Shown here: positions 29,141-30,961 of the stretch, piece after piece | How the letters are laid out: each line of letters begins with the position of its first letter | Numbering within the stretch: the first letter of the stretch is position 1 | IMG/VR virus record: IMGVR_UViG_3300045967_000396 | Span: 1 to 30,961 of that record | Strand: one strand, 5' to 3' | Source of the DNA: a virus | DNA: 30,961 nucleotides | The notes under the pieces: generated by a model | What the model was told of the DNA's origin: nothing | Database searches by the model: none | Seen by the model: the letters and a program-made list of their open reading frames with translations, nothing else | Position numbers and translations under genes: made by a program

Positions 29141-30961
29141 ATGCGACTCTTCCTCCTCTTCGTGCTCCTGCTGCTCATGCCTGGTGTGGCGCAGGCGGCC
29201 AACACCCACGGCAATCCCAACACCGAGCAGCAAATGTACTGGGCAGATGCGACGAGACCCTATGTGGTGCGAGGCTGCTTGCCCGTGGTGCCGGCGTCAG
29301 GGGTTGCCTTTGCGGCCTTTGCCTGTGATGCCTATGTGCTCGGCACCAGTGGCGAGCTTCTCTACGTGACGCAACCGGCGGCGGCACTCACGCTCCCGAA
29401 TGTGGCCGGGACGCACTGGCTTGGGGTGTGCCGGGATCAGACGAGTGTGGTGAGTGGATGGACGAGGCAGCAGGGGACACACTATGTGCACCGGCAGAGT
29501 GTCAGTGAACCCACGACGCCTACCGGGTGTCTCGTGCTGGCGCAGGCGCAGGTGGCCAGTTCCTCCATTACCGTGGCGTTCCCGGTGGCTCAGACTCTGG
29601 CGCTGTCCCTTGAACGGCAGACAGGCGGGACCATTATTCATGCCTCGACCGCTGGGGTGCGCTGCGATGGCGTCCAGGTGGAGAGCCACATCATCCAGTA
29701 CTTGATTGACCGGCAAAAAGCCGCTGGGGGCGGGACCGTCCTGTTGCCGCGGGGCACCTGCGTGGTGGATACGCTGCACATGGACGATCAGGTGACGCTG
29801 CAGGGGGCTGGACGTGGGCGCACGATTCTCTCCCATACGGCGCATACCGACACGCACCGGCCCGTCATTCGCATCGGCGATGCTGGGGATACGTCCAAAG
29901 GCGGGCAGAGTAAAGGGGCGGTCACCGGAGCCCAGGTCCGCGACCTCTCCATTGATGGCAACCGCGCCAGTCAGGTGGCCAACGAATTTGCGCCGGGGAT
30001 TATGATCTGGGGTTCGGATAACAACGTGGTGAGCCAGGTAGAAATTTACGATGTCTCCGGCGACGGCATCACCATTGGCTACGATACCGAGCGTCTCGCC
30101 GGCTCCCATCGCAACCGCATCGAGTACTGCGATATCCAAGACGTGCACCCCAACCGCCAGGGCATCGCCATCGTCTGGGGGAATCAGAACCAGATTCTCT
30201 TCAATACGGTCGGGGACTTCATTGATTTGGAACTGGATGCCGGTGTGGGCGAGATCAAGCACAATCTGGTGCAAGGCAATACGGGGCGAGTGGTCAGTGG
30301 CTCTGCGACGACGATTTTGCCCAGTGATCTGGGGTTGGCCGTGGTCGTCAACGGGGGGACGGCGGCGGACAAGGCGAGGTTCTTTGGCAATGTCTTTCAG
30401 GGCAATATCGCCTATCAATTCAAGTGTATCTACGGGGTGGTCACGACCTTTACCGGCAATACCCTGGTGGGCTCCAATGCCACGCAGCAATATCTCATGG
30501 AACTCGATGCCTGCGATGATACCACCATCGTGGGCAATACCCTCATCGCCAATAAGGTCGTCGCCACAGCGCTCGTGGCCCTGGTGCGGACACGGGCCAC
30601 GTCGCAACTCACGGTGACGCAGAACAATGTGAACAAGGATACGCTGCCCTTTCACTCCTTTGTCTCCACCTACGCGGCGGAACCTGCGGCGGTCAATCAG
30701 ATTTTTACCGACAACAACGCCTCTGGAGTAGGCGACTACCGGACCGGGAGTTCGACCAGTATGGTGACGGAGTCGAGTGTGTACCGGCTGCAATTTTCCG
30801 GGGGGACGCCGCAGGTGTTTACGGCGACCAGGGTACAAGGGCCGGCGCTGCCGCTCACCTTTGCCTCGGGCGGTGGTCTGGGCCAGGTACTCAATGTGAC
30901 CGTGACCTTTGCCTCAGGCGCGGGCTTATGGCGACTTGAAGTGTTGCCCTATGGGACCGTA
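29141..30961 (+). CDS. Tailspike with beta-helix, partial, with apparent signal peptide
   Basis: The open frame runs off the window after 607 codons. Residues 1-19 look like a Sec signal peptide: Arg2, then LFLLFVLLLLMPGV, then a cleavage-like AQA. After about residue 175, IIQYLIDRQKAAGGGTVLLPRGTCVVD matches the entry to pectate-lyase-like beta-helix tailspikes. This is followed by repeated coils rich in Asn, Gly and Val (VRDLSIDGNRASQ, NNVVSQVEIYDVSGDGITIG, HRNRIEYCDIQDVHPNRQGIAI). These proteins bind or cleave host surface polysaccharide. AAGGAG precedes the ATG, 18 bp after the preceding gene. A signal peptide on a virion spike is unusual. The C-terminus is not in the window. Confidence 0.8.
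   Translation, partial: MRLFLLFVLLLLMPGVAQAANTHGNPNTEQQMYWADATRPYVVRGCLPVVPASGVAFAAFACDAYVLGTSGELLYVTQPAAALTLPNVAGTHWLGVCRDQTSVVSGWTRQQGTHYVHRQSVSEPTTPTGCLVLAQAQVASSSITVAFPVAQTLALSLERQTGGTIIHASTAGVRCDGVQVESHIIQYLIDRQKAAGGGTVLLPRGTCVVDTLHMDDQVTLQGAGRGRTILSHTAHTDTHRPVIRIGDAGDTSKGGQSKGAVTGAQVRDLSIDGNRASQVANEFAPGIMIWGSDNNVVSQVEIYDVSGDGITIGYDTERLAGSHRNRIEYCDIQDVHPNRQGIAIVWGNQNQILFNTVGDFIDLELDAGVGEIKHNLVQGNTGRVVSGSATTILPSDLGLAVVVNGGTAADKARFFGNVFQGNIAYQFKCIYGVVTTFTGNTLVGSNATQQYLMELDACDDTTIVGNTLIANKVVATALVALVRTRATSQLTVTQNNVNKDTLPFHSFVSTYAAEPAAVNQIFTDNNASGVGDYRTGSSTSMVTESSVYRLQFSGGTPQVFTATRVQGPALPLTFASGGGLGQVLNVTVTFASGAGLWRLEVLPYGTV

Noticed and set aside
29297-30838. 513-codon minus-strand frame
   Set aside because: It is antisense to the tailspike, which has a good ribosome site and beta-helix repeats; the minus frame is His/Arg-rich and featureless.

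Overview
The window reads as the late (packaging and structural) half of a tailed double-stranded DNA bacteriophage or prophage. From about position 2781 to the right edge nearly every gene lies on the + strand, packed with ATGA/GTGA overlaps and good Shine-Dalgarno sites, in the order terminase, portal, scaffold, major capsid protein, neck, tail hub, ejection proteins, tailspike. I see no tape measure, tail tube or sheath gene. Instead there is a beta-propeller-like hub protein, three long ejection-type proteins and a beta-helix tailspike, so a short-tailed (podovirus-like) virion is the best reading. The DNA is G+C rich by eye and the host cannot be named from the sequence. No integrase, lysis or replication gene is visible.

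Layout. 1-2780: one minus-strand DUF4326-like gene (331-1125), then about 1.65 kb with no convincing gene but several hairpins. 2781-7680: packaging module with a possible small terminase, a fibre-like beta protein, a small ORF, a zinc-ribbon/coiled-coil protein and a large terminase interrupted by an intein. 7823-9175: two zinc-ribbon proteins and small basic proteins, with a 55-bp palindromic repeat between them. 9179-13001: portal, small proteins, a minus-strand ribbon-helix-helix repressor with its own promoter and operator-like repeats, and a probable scaffold. 13020-14316: major capsid gene split by a 277-nt ORF-less group I intron whose splice sites can be assigned. 14348-17303: a small structural candidate, then a coupled glycosyltransferase, methyltransferase, glycosyltransferase cassette and a one-helix membrane protein. 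17317-24668: head-tail adaptor, an intergenic 20-bp-arm inverted repeat, hub protein and two ejection-type proteins. 24669-25627: a 960-bp gene-free, hairpin-dense insertion carrying IS200/IS605-like palindromes and two diverged copies of a structured element with compensatory base changes. 25628-30961: a giant internal protein and a tailspike with an apparent signal peptide, cut by the window edge.

How it fits together. The terminase pumps DNA through the portal into a shell built from scaffold and capsid protein. The adaptor and hub close the vertex, the internal proteins are probably ejected with the DNA, and the tailspike binds or degrades surface glycan. Two genes essential for head assembly (terminase and capsid) each need a self-splicing element, one at protein and one at RNA level, to give functional product. 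The sugar-transfer cassette suggests a glycosylated virion. The most unusual parts are the intron/intein pair and the 24669-25627 structured insertion, which may be an orphan omega-RNA-like or non-autonomous transposon-derived RNA locus in a phage late operon.
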